Assembly: GCF_002999335.1 (NCBI RefSeq)
Contig: NW_020312262.1
Location: 1-24,719, forward strand
Direction of reading: 5' to 3'
Length of the DNA stretch: 24,719 nt
DNA from: Cyclospora cayetanensis
Lineage: Eukaryota; Apicomplexa; Conoidasida; Eucoccidiorida; Eimeriidae
This document shows positions 1 to 8,877 of the stretch, piece by piece; position 1 is the stretch's first letter, and every line of letters starts with the position of its first letter. Position numbers and translations under genes: made by a program. The notes beneath the pieces are model-generated. The model was not told the DNA's origin and made no database searches. It was given only the letters and a program-made list of their open reading frames with translations.

Positions 1-171
1 AAGATAGGGTTATGTGTTGTGTATGGTAGTTGTCTAATCTATTTTTATTGTTTCAATGCATGTGTGTTTGTTTTTTCTCTTTTTTTTTTTGTTTTGTTTG
101 TGTTTTGTTGTTTTTTGTTTTTTTTTTGTTGTGTTTTTGTGTGTGTGTGTGTTTGTGTGTGTATGTATGTG

Positions 172-226
<55 letters not shown>

Positions 227-300
227 CTGTCAGTGTATATATATATATATATATATGTGTATGTGTGTGTATGTGTATGTGTCTGTCAGTGCCTTAGTAG
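1..300. repeat. T-rich tract followed by (GT)n and (TA)n microsatellites
   Basis: From about 60 to 135 the top strand is almost pure T with scattered G. From about 139 to 290 it is (GT)n interrupted by TATG and TTTG variants, with a pure (TA)n block at about 235-256. Long Cys/Val open frames here are only the translation of the repeat. Confidence 0.95.
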
Positions 301-399
301 GTGTATGTATGGTGCTTTAGCTAGGCCTTTACAGGTTATCAGGCTGTTGTTGCATGTGTCTTCTGGTGTGTTGCGTTGCTTGCTCTTCGAAGGAGCTAT

Positions 400-703
400 T
401 CGGCTTGATAACGTGCTGTTAGAGCTGAAGGCTTTTGAAATGCAACACAAGCTCAAGCCTTTTAAAGCCCTCATCGACAAATACATTTGGTTCCTAGGCA
501 AGCAGGTGTGTTTCATAGGACAGCCTTCCCGTCGTGCCATGCTGCTGCATGCACATGAACTCCTTGGTGAAGGGGGGGTTGGTGTTGCTGCCACTGTCAA
601 TCAGCGGCTTAGCAACCCGTGGAAACGAGTGCGAAATCAGAACGAGCTGCAATGGCTGCTACTGCTTTGCTATTGCTGCTGTTGCAGGCAACAGGTCGGG
701 TGA
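400..703 (+). pseudogene. Degenerate open frame resembling an LTR-retrotransposon integrase zinc-binding segment
   Basis: The frame is open from the microsatellite to a TGA at 701-703 and gains normal amino-acid composition after about 340 (a pyrimidine-rich stretch ending ttacag lies just upstream). Around 525-615 it reads RRAMLLHAHELLGEGGVGV followed by A-A-T. This follows the layout of the Ty3/gypsy integrase H2C2 domain (R..LL...H......G..GV..T...L), with the second zinc-binding His apparently replaced by Gly and no downstream Cys pair. No ATG-initiated gene, catalytic core or LTR is visible. It could instead be the last exon of an unrelated gene; a good donor-like sequence (cag|gtgtgt) at about 505 would allow an exon to end there. 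The retroelement reading is inference from one short motif. Confidence 0.25.
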
Positions 704-1299
704 TCAGTCATAAGCTCTTGTTGCTCCTCAAGAGGAGACGACAACATGCCGGAGACAGTTTCTCTGACAATAAAAAACGCGATCTGCTATTCGGAACGAA
801 GTAAAATAAGCGTTCCTTGTACGTACACCTGCTTTTGATGCAGAACGCGTGGGTAGCTTTGGGTGCTGCTGCAGAAGTGAGCTGTGGCTCCTGCTTTCCC
901 CCGTCCTAAGTTGAGCAGGTAGTTCTGGCTTGTAATGCTAGAGCGGCAGAAGCTACATTAAAAGGTTTCTCGTGGGGGGAAGGGGCAGGTTCGACTCGCC
1001 TGCACTCGCCCTCAAGGTATTTTTGTGGCTGTCGGCTGTCTGTACGCCGACCGGCCTTTGCAGCTGCACCTAGTTAGGAGTTCACTTTGATTTTTTGGCA
1101 GTAGGAAGATGCTGCGAGCGACACTTTAGCTGAGCTCCACACCGCTGCCAGTGCGGCGTCATCGTCGTGAGATGGAGGCTTTGCCTCGTTTTTCGTGCCT
1201 AGAAGAAGGCTTCCTGCGGAGGCAGGAGCTGCTTGTTTTGCCCAGCGAGTAGGAGCAGCCGATGCTGCAAGTGCTGCTACAGTTACATCCATCCCCTAG

Positions 1300-1533
1300 A
1301 AACTTCACAGTCGGCCCAGCCTTAGAGAGGGCGGTAGTCAAAAAGCTTCGAAAGGGGAGTTTTTCAAATTACGCCGGCAGGTGTATGGGCTGGTGAACGC
1401 AGACCCTACAGAGGGAGCGATGCTTGCAGCGACAGCAGCAGCTGGTGCAGCAGCAGCAAAAGCTGCTGCTGCACCAGTGAGCATTTCTTTAGCACCTCTC
1501 GAAAACTCTGTAAAGGGCTTTGAGACTAGTTAG
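1300..1533 (+). pseudogene. Degenerate frame with reverse-transcriptase-like motif running into an Ala-rich tail
   Basis: A 77-codon frame lies between TAG at 1297-1299 and TAG at 1531-1533. It contains GEFFKLRRQVYGLVNA (about 1351-1401), similar to the Ty1/copia reverse-transcriptase block K-L-x-K-x-x-Y-G-L-x-x-A-P-R. The PR..W that should follow is not there. The frame then becomes alanine-rich and ends KGFETS. No ATG in a suitable place, no YVDD box and no protease or integrase were seen, so at most this is a short decayed fragment. The Ala-rich tail resembles frames at 11283-11522 and 20440-20799. Confidence 0.3.
1442..1477. repeat. Perfect 16-bp inverted repeat with AAAA loop
   Basis: The left arm 1442-1457 (ctggtgcagcagcagc) is exactly the reverse complement of the right arm 1462-1477, separated by four A. 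It lies inside the Ala-rich frame, so it joins a GCA run to a GCT run. Confidence 0.9.
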
Positions 1534-1885
1534 TTCCTTGACAGTTCCGTCCTCATAAAAACTGCGCTCCGTACATACACCGCACGAACGCAAGCTCTAA
1601 GCAGCAGCATTAGTTGACGAGGGACTTAGTTCTCGCAGCCAGGGTGCTGCATAGCAGCCGCACAAGCAGCAAATCTGAAGAGCAAATCTGAATTTCCTGC
1701 AGCTACAGCAGCAATTACCGTTTCGGGATGTGTGTCTTCCAGGAGAAGCGGAGAGCTGGCATCAGAACGTTGCTAAACATCCTGCGAGTCTCAGCGCTTG
1801 CTGCCATGTGCTGATCGATATCTACTGCGCGACACCTGGCCACAGATGCAGCAGCAACACAGAAAAGCTTTTACGCAGTAGGTAG

Positions 1886-1904
1886 GCATGCATGCATGCA
1901 TGCA
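1886..1904. repeat. (GCAT)n tandem, four overlapping GCATGC palindromes
   Basis: The sequence is gcatgcatgcatgcatgca. It sits just downstream of the predicted MLH1 stop codon on the minus strand. TGCATGCA-type words are recognised by some apicomplexan AP2 factors; a role here is only possible, not shown. Confidence 0.85.
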
Positions 1905-1968
1905 ATGAAGCACCCTCCCGGGAAGGGAAGAACAGCAACACCCAGAAACGCATGTCCTCTCGAAGCTC

Positions 1969-4900
1969 CTACCAGCAAGGCGCAGCTCCCCGCGTGGGGG
2001 GGGGGGTGATTCGCTGCTCCTTGTTTTCCTCTCGCTCATGCTCTGCCTCCTGTTGCATCGTGAGCCGCGGATGCTTTCGCGCCGAAGCCACACAAGTAGC
2101 TGATCGACCAGCTTCGTCCGCAACGGCATCCGCTGCCTCCTCAACGGTGGTGTAAGCCTCGGCGAGCAAGTCGCAAATGCCGTGAAGGCATGCAGACTCC
2201 TCTTTCCAGTCCACCTTCAGACGCCCAAGCAGCAACGGCAACAGCGTGCAGTGAGAGAAAGAACGACCCCACGACTTCAGGCGCACTGGACGGGAAGAGC
2301 CTCCCTCCCCGCAGTCCGTCTACCATCCACGCACCACTCCAGAGCAGCAGCAGCAACGGAAACAAGAATGCACCCTACGATCTCCGTATCATTAACACCA
2401 GGAGGAGCAGGCGGAGGAGCCAGAAGAAGCAGACGACAAAACAGCGAACGCATCTGCAGGAGCACACCTCGGTAGCTAGCCGCAAAAGCATACAGCGGAG
2501 GAGTCTCGGGTGCGGAACGTGCTTCCCACAGCAAAGAGGAACACCCAAGAGACAACAATCCTTCCCAATAATTATTCCAAAATAATCCGCTAACAAGGCA
2601 CGTCGCTGCAGCAAAGTGGCGCAGAGGCGTCGGACCGTCGCCTCATCTCGATACTCCTCGTCCTCATGCTGCTTGCGCTGCTGCTCTCCCTGTTGCTCCT
2701 CCTGTTGTAGTTGCTGCTGCTCTTGCTGTTGCTCTTGCTGCTGTTGCTCTTGCTGTTGCTCCTGTTGTAGTTGCTGCTGCTCTTGCTGCTTCTGTTGTAA
2801 CGCAGCAAAAAGTGCCTTTTGGAGATCAACAGGCCGCTGCAGTCGCACCACTGGAAGGCGCCCAAGCCTCCGCAATATCGATTGGTATACGCACTCTGAA
2901 AAAACAGCAAACATTAGACATCAGCCGGAAGGTGTTTTTTGCCCACCCAGTCCACTAAGCGCAGACACACACAGACACAGACACACAGGCTCAGTCCCAC
3001 GATAAGGCTGCTGTTGCTACGTGTGCAAAGAAGCAGCTCCTAGGGTGCTGTGCAGGTTCCTGTATTTGACCTTTGGCTATTGTGGGAAGGTTCACAAGGA
3101 GCAGACTCTCTCCCGAGTGCAGCAACGCCATCCTCGTGTTGACGGCACCAACGTACGAAGACTCCTGCAGCGCTGAATCCTTGTGAGAATTGCTGCTGCT
3201 GCTGCATGCAGCAGCAGACCCCTTGCCCTGTACTGCAGCTGCTGCACAGAGCTGCAGCAGCTGCCTCACACTACGGAGGCGTCCAGCGTCAGATCCCCTG
3301 TGGCTGCCGCCGCTGCAAGGCGCAACGCTATCCAGAACATGACCCCCCTTCTCCCTCCTCTCATCGAAAAGCCTCACACCCCACGTATGCCACAGCTGCT
3401 GCGAGACAGCTGGCTGCGCTGCACTTAAAGGCGCCTCTGGGGATAATAATGCTGCAGCTTCAGCAGAATGCATCGCGAGGCTTCCATCGACCTCGTTAGA
3501 AAGAGGCTCCTGGCCTTCTCTTCCCTCTTTTTGCTGCTCGTCTTGGTGCTGCTGCTGCTCGTCTTGGTGCTGCTGCTGCTCGACTTGGTGCTGCTGCTGC
3601 TCGTCTTGGTGCTGCTGCTGCTCGACTCGGTGCTCTTTACGTGTGGACGTTGCCTGCTGCCAAAAGGCGCTAAGAGGTAACTGTCGTGCATCAGTTCTCG
3701 TCCTGGTGGGATTCAAGGGCTGCTTTCTACTGGCGCTGCTGCTGCTGTTGCTGCTGTTGCTGCTGGTGGAGGTGCTGGGAGTGCTGCTGCTGTTGCCGCG
3801 CTCGTTCAAATCGTCTTCCCCCTGCTGCTCTCTCGCGAGTCGTCTGGGCACGTCGCCTGTCTCGGTGGATATCACCACGAGCTTCTGCTGTTTCAGTTCA
3901 GCCTGTTGCACAGAGGCGGCAGGCTGGTGCATCGGGAGCGACTTGGAGGAGGCCTTGCCCTTGAGCATATCCTGAAGCAGCAACAGCAGAGGCTGCAGCG
4001 CTTTGGTGTACGTACACCCGGCGGGCGGGCAAGCTCCCAGCTTGAGAGAAAGCAGCAAGAAGCGCCATTAGAACTGCCCCTCGTTTGCAGCACAGCCGAC
4101 AGCTGTCTCGCGTGCAGCTGTATCACTAAAGCACACGGCGTGGAATGCCTGCAGGAGTAGCAGCGTCTCACCATCAGAGCAGATGCAGTCACCTCGGCTA
4201 TGAACTCCTCATGAAGGAACCGAACCTGGCTCTTGCTGGGGTGTACGTTCACATCAACTAAGACAGCGGGCAACTCCAAGCACAAGTACACCCACGGGCG
4301 CTGGCCCCGCGGCATCAGCTGTCCATACACCGCATCAACGCTGCGCCTGCAGCATCGCGAACAACGGGAGAAAGCAGCCTTGCTTCCCCCTTTCGCGCCA
4401 GGTGATTGCCTCGTACACCGCAAGCGAGTCAAGAGAGAACGCATCCCGAGGATTCGACCATGGCAACCATCGCAAAGAGCCGGAATACAAATGCCCTTCT
4501 TCCCCCCTCCCTTCTCCTCCGCACGCGATAAGCAGCAGCACAAGCAGAAGCCCACCGCTACCCAAGACATCAGCAATGCCACCAGAAAGTATCTCACTTA
4601 AGAACCGGACAGTCTACAAGTCTGCCGTTGATGAAGCAACAAAAAGATCCCTTCTTGGCTCCACTGTGCGCCGCTGAAAGAAACCCAGCCAGACGCCACT
4701 CATCTTCTGGGAGCTCTTCCAAGAAGATCGCGGCAGCAGCAGCATCCGCAGCAGTCAATTTCGCTACCAACTTGCGCAGCAGCGGGCAGACATGCCTCCG
4801 GTCCCTGCCACTGCTGCCATGAAGCTCTTTCAGTCGCGACTGTGTCTCCTCCTCTTCCTGCGGCGCCTCCTCCGCCTGCTGCGGCTGTTTCTGGCTCTGT

Positions 4901-6093
4901 ATGAAGTGCATTGCTGCAGCAGGGAGAGGCCGTCTGAGGTGTATAGGCAGCAGCGTGCTGCTCACGGCCGTTCCATGCAGCGTTTCTATAACGCGCAGAG
5001 CGCCTCCCTGCAGTAAAGTCACCCCCCGCAGCAGCCTCAGTTCCTCCTCTGTAGGAACACGTTCTTCCTCTTCCCCGCCACAGCAGCTGCAAGTGCTCCC
5101 CCTCTGCTGTTGCTGCTGCTCCTCGTGCTGTTGCTGTCGCTGCTCTTGCTGCTGCTCATGCTGTTGCAGCTGAATGAGCAGCTTTTTCGCATCGGCGAGT
5201 CCAAACGCATGCGTGCTGATGTCGGGCAGCTGCTGCTGCTGACGCCGCAGCGTGAAGGACACGTGGGGGTTGTTGATTGCATAGCGTCCTACGACGTGCA
5301 GACACCTCAAGTATTCGTCAGTGCCTGCGGATCCGCAGCCACTTGCGGGTGAGCTGGAGAGGAATATACGACGTCTGGCAGGGACGCAATAAAAAAGATC
5401 TGTTGCCTTCAGCGTGGTGCCTCCCGTTCGTGCAAGTGGCTCTGGGTTCCCTGCCAGCACGCCTGCGGTGTATGTACAGCTGAAGCCATGACGCTCCCCC
5501 CGGACTCTGGTGGTTACTGCCAGCTTGGAAACCAGCGAAAGGGCGGCAAGGGCCTCTCCTCTAAATCCAAAGGAGCTAATATGCTGCAGTTGCTGCAGTG
5601 TCTGCAATTTGCTGGTGCAGTGGCGAGCGCACAGCAGCGGGAGATCCGCTGCAGCAATGCCAGATCCGTCATCGGCTACCTGCAACAACCGGAGGCCACC
5701 TCCAACGCAGTGTACAGACACCCGGAGGGCCCCCGCATCCAGGCTGTTCTCCAGAAGCTCCTTGAGAGCAGCAGCCGGCCGAGAAACGACTTCTCCTGCT
5801 GCGATCCGACGTACAACATCATCAGGCAGCAAACGAATGCGGCTGCCTCGGGGTGTCGGCGCTACTGCTGTTGTTGCATCGCATTCTGCTGGTGCGTCTG
5901 ATCCTGCTGCTGCCGTCGCAGGGAGTGCAGAATAAGGGCCCGAAAAACTTTGCAGATCATACTGTATGGCAGTATAAGAATCACGTGCTCCTGAATCTTG
6001 TCCACATGATGATGCTGCTGCTGCTGCCCTTTCTTCTTCTTCAGCTGCTGCTGCCCTTTCTTCTTCTTCAGCTGCTGCTGCTGTGTCTGTCAT
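1969..6093 (-). CDS. MLH1: DNA mismatch repair protein MLH1 (MutL homologue), five exons, about 1088 aa
   Basis: MutL-family ATPase that pairs with a PMS1-type partner and acts after MutS recognition in nuclear mismatch repair. Exons: 6093-4598, 4346-4172, 3992-3071, 2895-2468, 2214-1969; all introns are GT-AG and phases match. ATG 6093 is the first after an in-frame stop. GHKL motifs: [10 protein letters not shown] (112-121; E112 catalytic, N116 metal), DDGSG (141-145), FGFRGEAL (175-182). The MLH1 signature [17 protein letters not shown] is at 530-546. The interaction domain is recognisable: [14 protein letters not shown] in exon 3, [10 protein letters not shown] (966-975), [13 protein letters not shown] (1002-1012). 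Oddities: it is far longer than the roughly 750 aa of animal MLH1 because of Gln-rich inserts; one lies in the N-terminal domain, one in the linker, one (about 898-938) inside the C-terminal domain. The C-terminal FERC motif was not found, so the last exon is provisional. Confidence 0.93.
2690..2800. repeat. CAG-type tract encoding poly-Gln/Glu in MLH1 exon 4
   Basis: On the coding (minus) strand this is CAG/CAA/GAG, giving runs such as [20 protein letters not shown] roughly 30-nt segment (tgttgtagttgctgctgctcttgctg on the plus strand) occurs twice, near 2703 and 2763, showing local duplication. It interrupts the MLH1 C-terminal interaction domain between QKALFAAL and VRRLCATLL. Confidence 0.9.
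3540..3623. repeat. 21-nt minisatellite, four copies, in the MLH1 linker
   Basis: The unit is gtcttggtgctgctgctgctc, with gac replacing gtc in the third copy and one at the right edge. It encodes EQQQHQD repeats on the minus strand in exon 3. The unit length is a multiple of three, so copy-number change would keep frame. Confidence 0.95.
6027..6080. repeat. Two exact 27-nt repeats at the MLH1 N-terminus
   Basis: The unit ccctttcttcttcttcagctgctgctg is present twice without mismatch (6027-6053 and 6054-6080). On the coding strand it gives EEEERAAAA repeats within the first 30 residues of MLH1, before the ATPase domain. Confidence 0.9.
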
Positions 6094-6446
6094 GGCCACT
6101 ATACACTCCGCCGCTACTGCTACTGCTGTTTTCGCTGTTGCTGTTTTTGCTGTTGCTAGTTTTTGCGGTTGCTGTTGTTGCTGTTGCTAGTTTTTCTTCC
6201 TATGCGACGTCCCACATGGAGCCTGGCGAGGGCTGATGCAGATGATGGTCACTCGCAGTGTTACGCTGCCTCGAATCTCATGCAGTCTGGCTGCTGCTTG
6301 GCAAAGACAGGTGCTCGTTTCTTGAAAGGCCATGGAAGAGCACGCTACTGTTGCTGTTGCTGTTGCCTCCCATGAGGCTGGTGTCACCGGTGTTGTTGCT
6401 ACTTCTAGGATTTCCTCCGTCCACCATCAAGAATTATTCCTTTTGA
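6094..6446. other. MLH1 5' flank, CTG/TTG-rich
   Basis: 6120-6200 contains imperfect repeats of gctgttgctagtttttg. No promoter motif that I can support. The stretch separates the MLH1 ATG from the plus-strand ORF at 6447 and would serve as a divergent promoter if that ORF is real. Confidence 0.4.
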
Positions 6447-6722
6447 ATGCCTAGTGTGAAGGGCCTAGGAGTTCAGGGAATGCGAGGCAGGCCGCTGGGC
6501 AAGCACTCTCTCACTTCCGCGAAGGCGCTGCGCTCGCACGTCTTGTTTGGTGTGTTTGTGTGTGTGACTTTATTGTTGCCTGGGAGAACAGGAGCTGAAA
6601 TCTCTAGCTCCGCAACGGGGGGAAGGGGCCTCGAAGGTGTAGCCACAAGTTCGAATGGCGGCAAGAACCCCGCCTCTCGGAGGGGGGCCCCAAGGGGCCC
6701 CCCTCCTTCCGTTCAACTTTAG
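6447..6722 (+). CDS. Possible small secreted/membrane protein or first exon (unrecognised)
   Basis: This is a 91-residue frame from ATG 6447 to TAG 6720-6722. Residues about 30-50 (SHVLFGVFVCVTLLLPGRTG, then AE) look like an internal signal peptide or signal anchor preceded by basic residues. The rest is Gly/Ser/Arg-rich and the last part is created by the GC hairpin at 6679-6706, which argues that any real coding part stops earlier, for example at a donor-like site (gaag|gtgtag) near 6636. I could not find a following exon. It is not recognised; it may be a chance ORF. Confidence 0.25.
   Translation: MPSVKGLGVQGMRGRPLGKHSLTSAKALRSHVLFGVFVCVTLLLPGRTGAEISSSATGGRGLEGVATSSNGGKNPASRRGAPRGPPPSVQL
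6679..6706. repeat. Perfect 13-bp GC hairpin (GGGGCCCC-cored)
   Basis: The arm ggaggggggcccc (6679-6691) is followed by aa and then its exact reverse complement ggggcccccctcc (6694-6706). A related hairpin is at 10872-10895. Confidence 0.9.
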
Positions 6723-8877
6723 CAGCAGCAGCGCGACATAACGTATGGGTACCGGGAAATCCACTCTACTATTTCCCACTGTCTGCTCGTTGCAAACAAC
6801 AACACACACCCTCAATAAGATACTCGGAAATCCGAAGGCTGCTTCTCGCTGACGCTCCCGTGCTTCAAGTCCGCACCAGGCAGAGTACACGCGAAGCACC
6901 GAAATTTCTGCCGCCCCTGTCCAAGCAGCTACGCCTGCTGCTGCGCCCTTCCCCTCGGCAAGAAATATCACAAAAGGCGGACTGGGTAAACCGCGGAAAT
7001 CAGGATGAATGGCTGCAGCAAGAGGGCTTCCTGTGCAGCGCTGCGGCCCTCCCTGTCGCTGCTTCCTTATGGAGCGCAGATTCAACATTGGGAGGCTGCA
7101 GACGTGCTGAGGCGCATGCATACACCCGAAAGCGGAAGCAGCCACAAGCTGCACCCCTGTATGGACACCTGGTCGGTAGCGGTTGCTGTGGTGTTTCCCT
7201 GCCCCGTATCTCTTCCCCCGTAGTGACAGCCGGCAGGAATCGAAGATTCTGCATTTTTGTACTGCCCTTTCGTTTTCTAGAGAGTGCTGTTCGGCTGTCC
7301 TTCATTGCGTCCCTGCAGGAGCACCCACATGCAGTGCCTGCGCCGATTTCCGTCTTCGTCAGATCGGCGTTGCAAAGTTTCTGGAGAGCAGCACGAGCGA
7401 TGCCTGAGGGAAAACAAGACGTGGAGGCCTTCTGACTCTCTCAGAGCTTTAAAGCTTCTTGAATTGTGCGTCCAGTTCCCGCTTGCTGCCATGTTTTGCT
7501 GCTGAGATTGCCCTAGAGGCGACGGCGAGGAGAACCTCTTCATGAGCTCCCCAAGAAACACAGACGAGGCCTGCCTGCGTTGAGCACTAGGCAGTTCATG
7601 ATGCAGAAAACAATGCGGCTCATGCCGAATCTCGGTTTTCCTGATGCACTGCATTTGCCGCCTAGGAGCTGCACACGGCAGCTACTGACTAAACTAGTCT
7701 CAGCAAAGGCGCTGCTGCAGTGTCTGCAAACCTTTTTCCATCGCCACCACGCTGTGCGTGCAGTTTCAAGGTGTTTGCTGAGACGAAGAGCTTCAAATAT
7801 CCGAAGCCGAACGTTGGAGCCACCATTGCAGGTAGGCGTAGACTCCACGTCACAGAGTTCAGTTCCTGCAACTCTGCGCTCTCGTGGCTGCTGCCGGATA
7901 ACAGCCTGGCTCTCGGGTGTACGTGCTGCTGCTGCTGCGTAGGAGCCGTTGTGGATTTTCCTGTACCCTCTCGGCGGACTCCCCATCGCAGCTAAGCTCG
8001 AGGCTGCTATCTGTCGAGCTACTTTGGAAGCGAGCGAGCTGGCAAGATAGCAGCAGCAGCTAGTGTGACAGTAGCCAGCCTGCCGCTTGCCAGCAGGCGA
8101 GAGCACCTCCGACTTGAAATATCTGCGGCTTGTTTGAAGCTTTGAGCCTCCGCCGTGGAAGCCGCAGCGATCTGCGGATTGCTAGCCACAAGCCTCTAGC
8201 TAGGCGCTTCACATGGTCAGGCACATTAGCTACCACCATGGGTGCTGGCTAGCTAGAGGCGCTAGCAGGAAGGGGCCCCTTCACAGGCAGACAGTCTGTA
8301 AAGCCCCATCTTTGGGAAGGGGTCAAATTTGCATGCTCGACGCTGAGCAGCGTTGGTTCTTTTGCAGCTTTGCAGTGCACTGAACACCTAACTTTACAGC
8401 TAGTCTCGTCCAGAGTTTAAAACGGACTCAGCCTAGCGCTCTCATCAGGCGTTCCCACCGTTGCTTCACTGTCACTGCTACTGCCCTCCCCCCAAGACGC
8501 CGCAATACTCCACCAGTTCAGGGGTCTTAACCACAGACTGCCTAATCCAGCTTTTCCAGTCTCCCCAGAGTTCAGGCGTTAACTTTAACGGAAGAGACGT
8601 ACAGCAGCTACGCGGGTGTGTCGCATCTACCGCGCTAGCCAGTGCAGCCGCAGCCAACGCCTTGGCTATTATCGCGCTATTGCATAATCGGCGTTGCCTC
8701 GCGCTGCAATCAAAGGATAAGGGCGGCTGCCTACCAGGAGCACCCTGCAAGGTCCATGTCGGTTGTCTTCTTCGTGTAAGCCTCGAAGTGCCTGTGCATC
8801 GGAGCCCAGCGACAAGCGTGCATCCATTAAAATGCATGCATCATTCATGCACACACACTGGAGCTAGGTGGCACTAC
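6723..8877. other. Non-genic stretch between MLH1 and PSMB4
   Basis: Several frames of 100-190 codons exist on both strands (for example + 6860-7435, - 7540-8106, - 6570-7154), but none shows a recognisable family, clean splice structure or balanced composition, and they overlap each other antisense. The minus strand around 7900-8080 is alanine-rich, like other gaps in this window. An imperfect inverted repeat lies near 8196-8260 (cctctagctagg against ctagctagagg). A GGGGCCCC palindrome is near 8275. Confidence 0.5.

Larger units (their letters stand above)
704..1968. other. Non-genic stretch with degenerate Ala-rich frames
   Basis: No conserved protein is visible on either strand. The minus strand at about 1077-1292 holds an alanine-rich open frame (DVTVAALAAS near its start), and 1300-1533 on the plus strand holds the frame annotated separately. 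It also carries a perfect hairpin at 1442-1477 and a GCAT tandem at 1886-1904. The end of MLH1 mRNA should lie here, but I cannot place a polyadenylation signal. Confidence 0.6.

Noticed and set aside
980..1010. tRNA-like TTCGA arm (gcaggttcgactcgcctgc)
   Set aside because: Stem and loop sizes are wrong and no acceptor, D or anticodon arms flank it. A similar gggttcgacc near 14913 also lacks the rest of a tRNA.
2616..3005. Plus-strand Cys/Ser-rich frame
   Set aside because: Antisense shadow of the CAG tract in MLH1 exon 4; composition is produced by the TGC/TGT reading of CTG repeats.
4149..4171. Apparent 23-nt intron in MLH1 after TASALM
   Set aside because: The donor is good, but the first AG (ctcctgcag) is only 23 nt away, below the size of any other intron here; the acceptor at 3993 keeps phase and gives sensible sequence.
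4901..6236. Several plus-strand Leu/Ser-rich frames over MLH1 exon 1
   Set aside because: They lie antisense to a conserved ATPase domain and have no family similarity.
6860..7435. 191-codon plus-strand frame
   Set aside because: No recognisable domain, overlaps an equally long minus-strand frame, and starts without a convincing ATG context; likely chance in GC-rich DNA.
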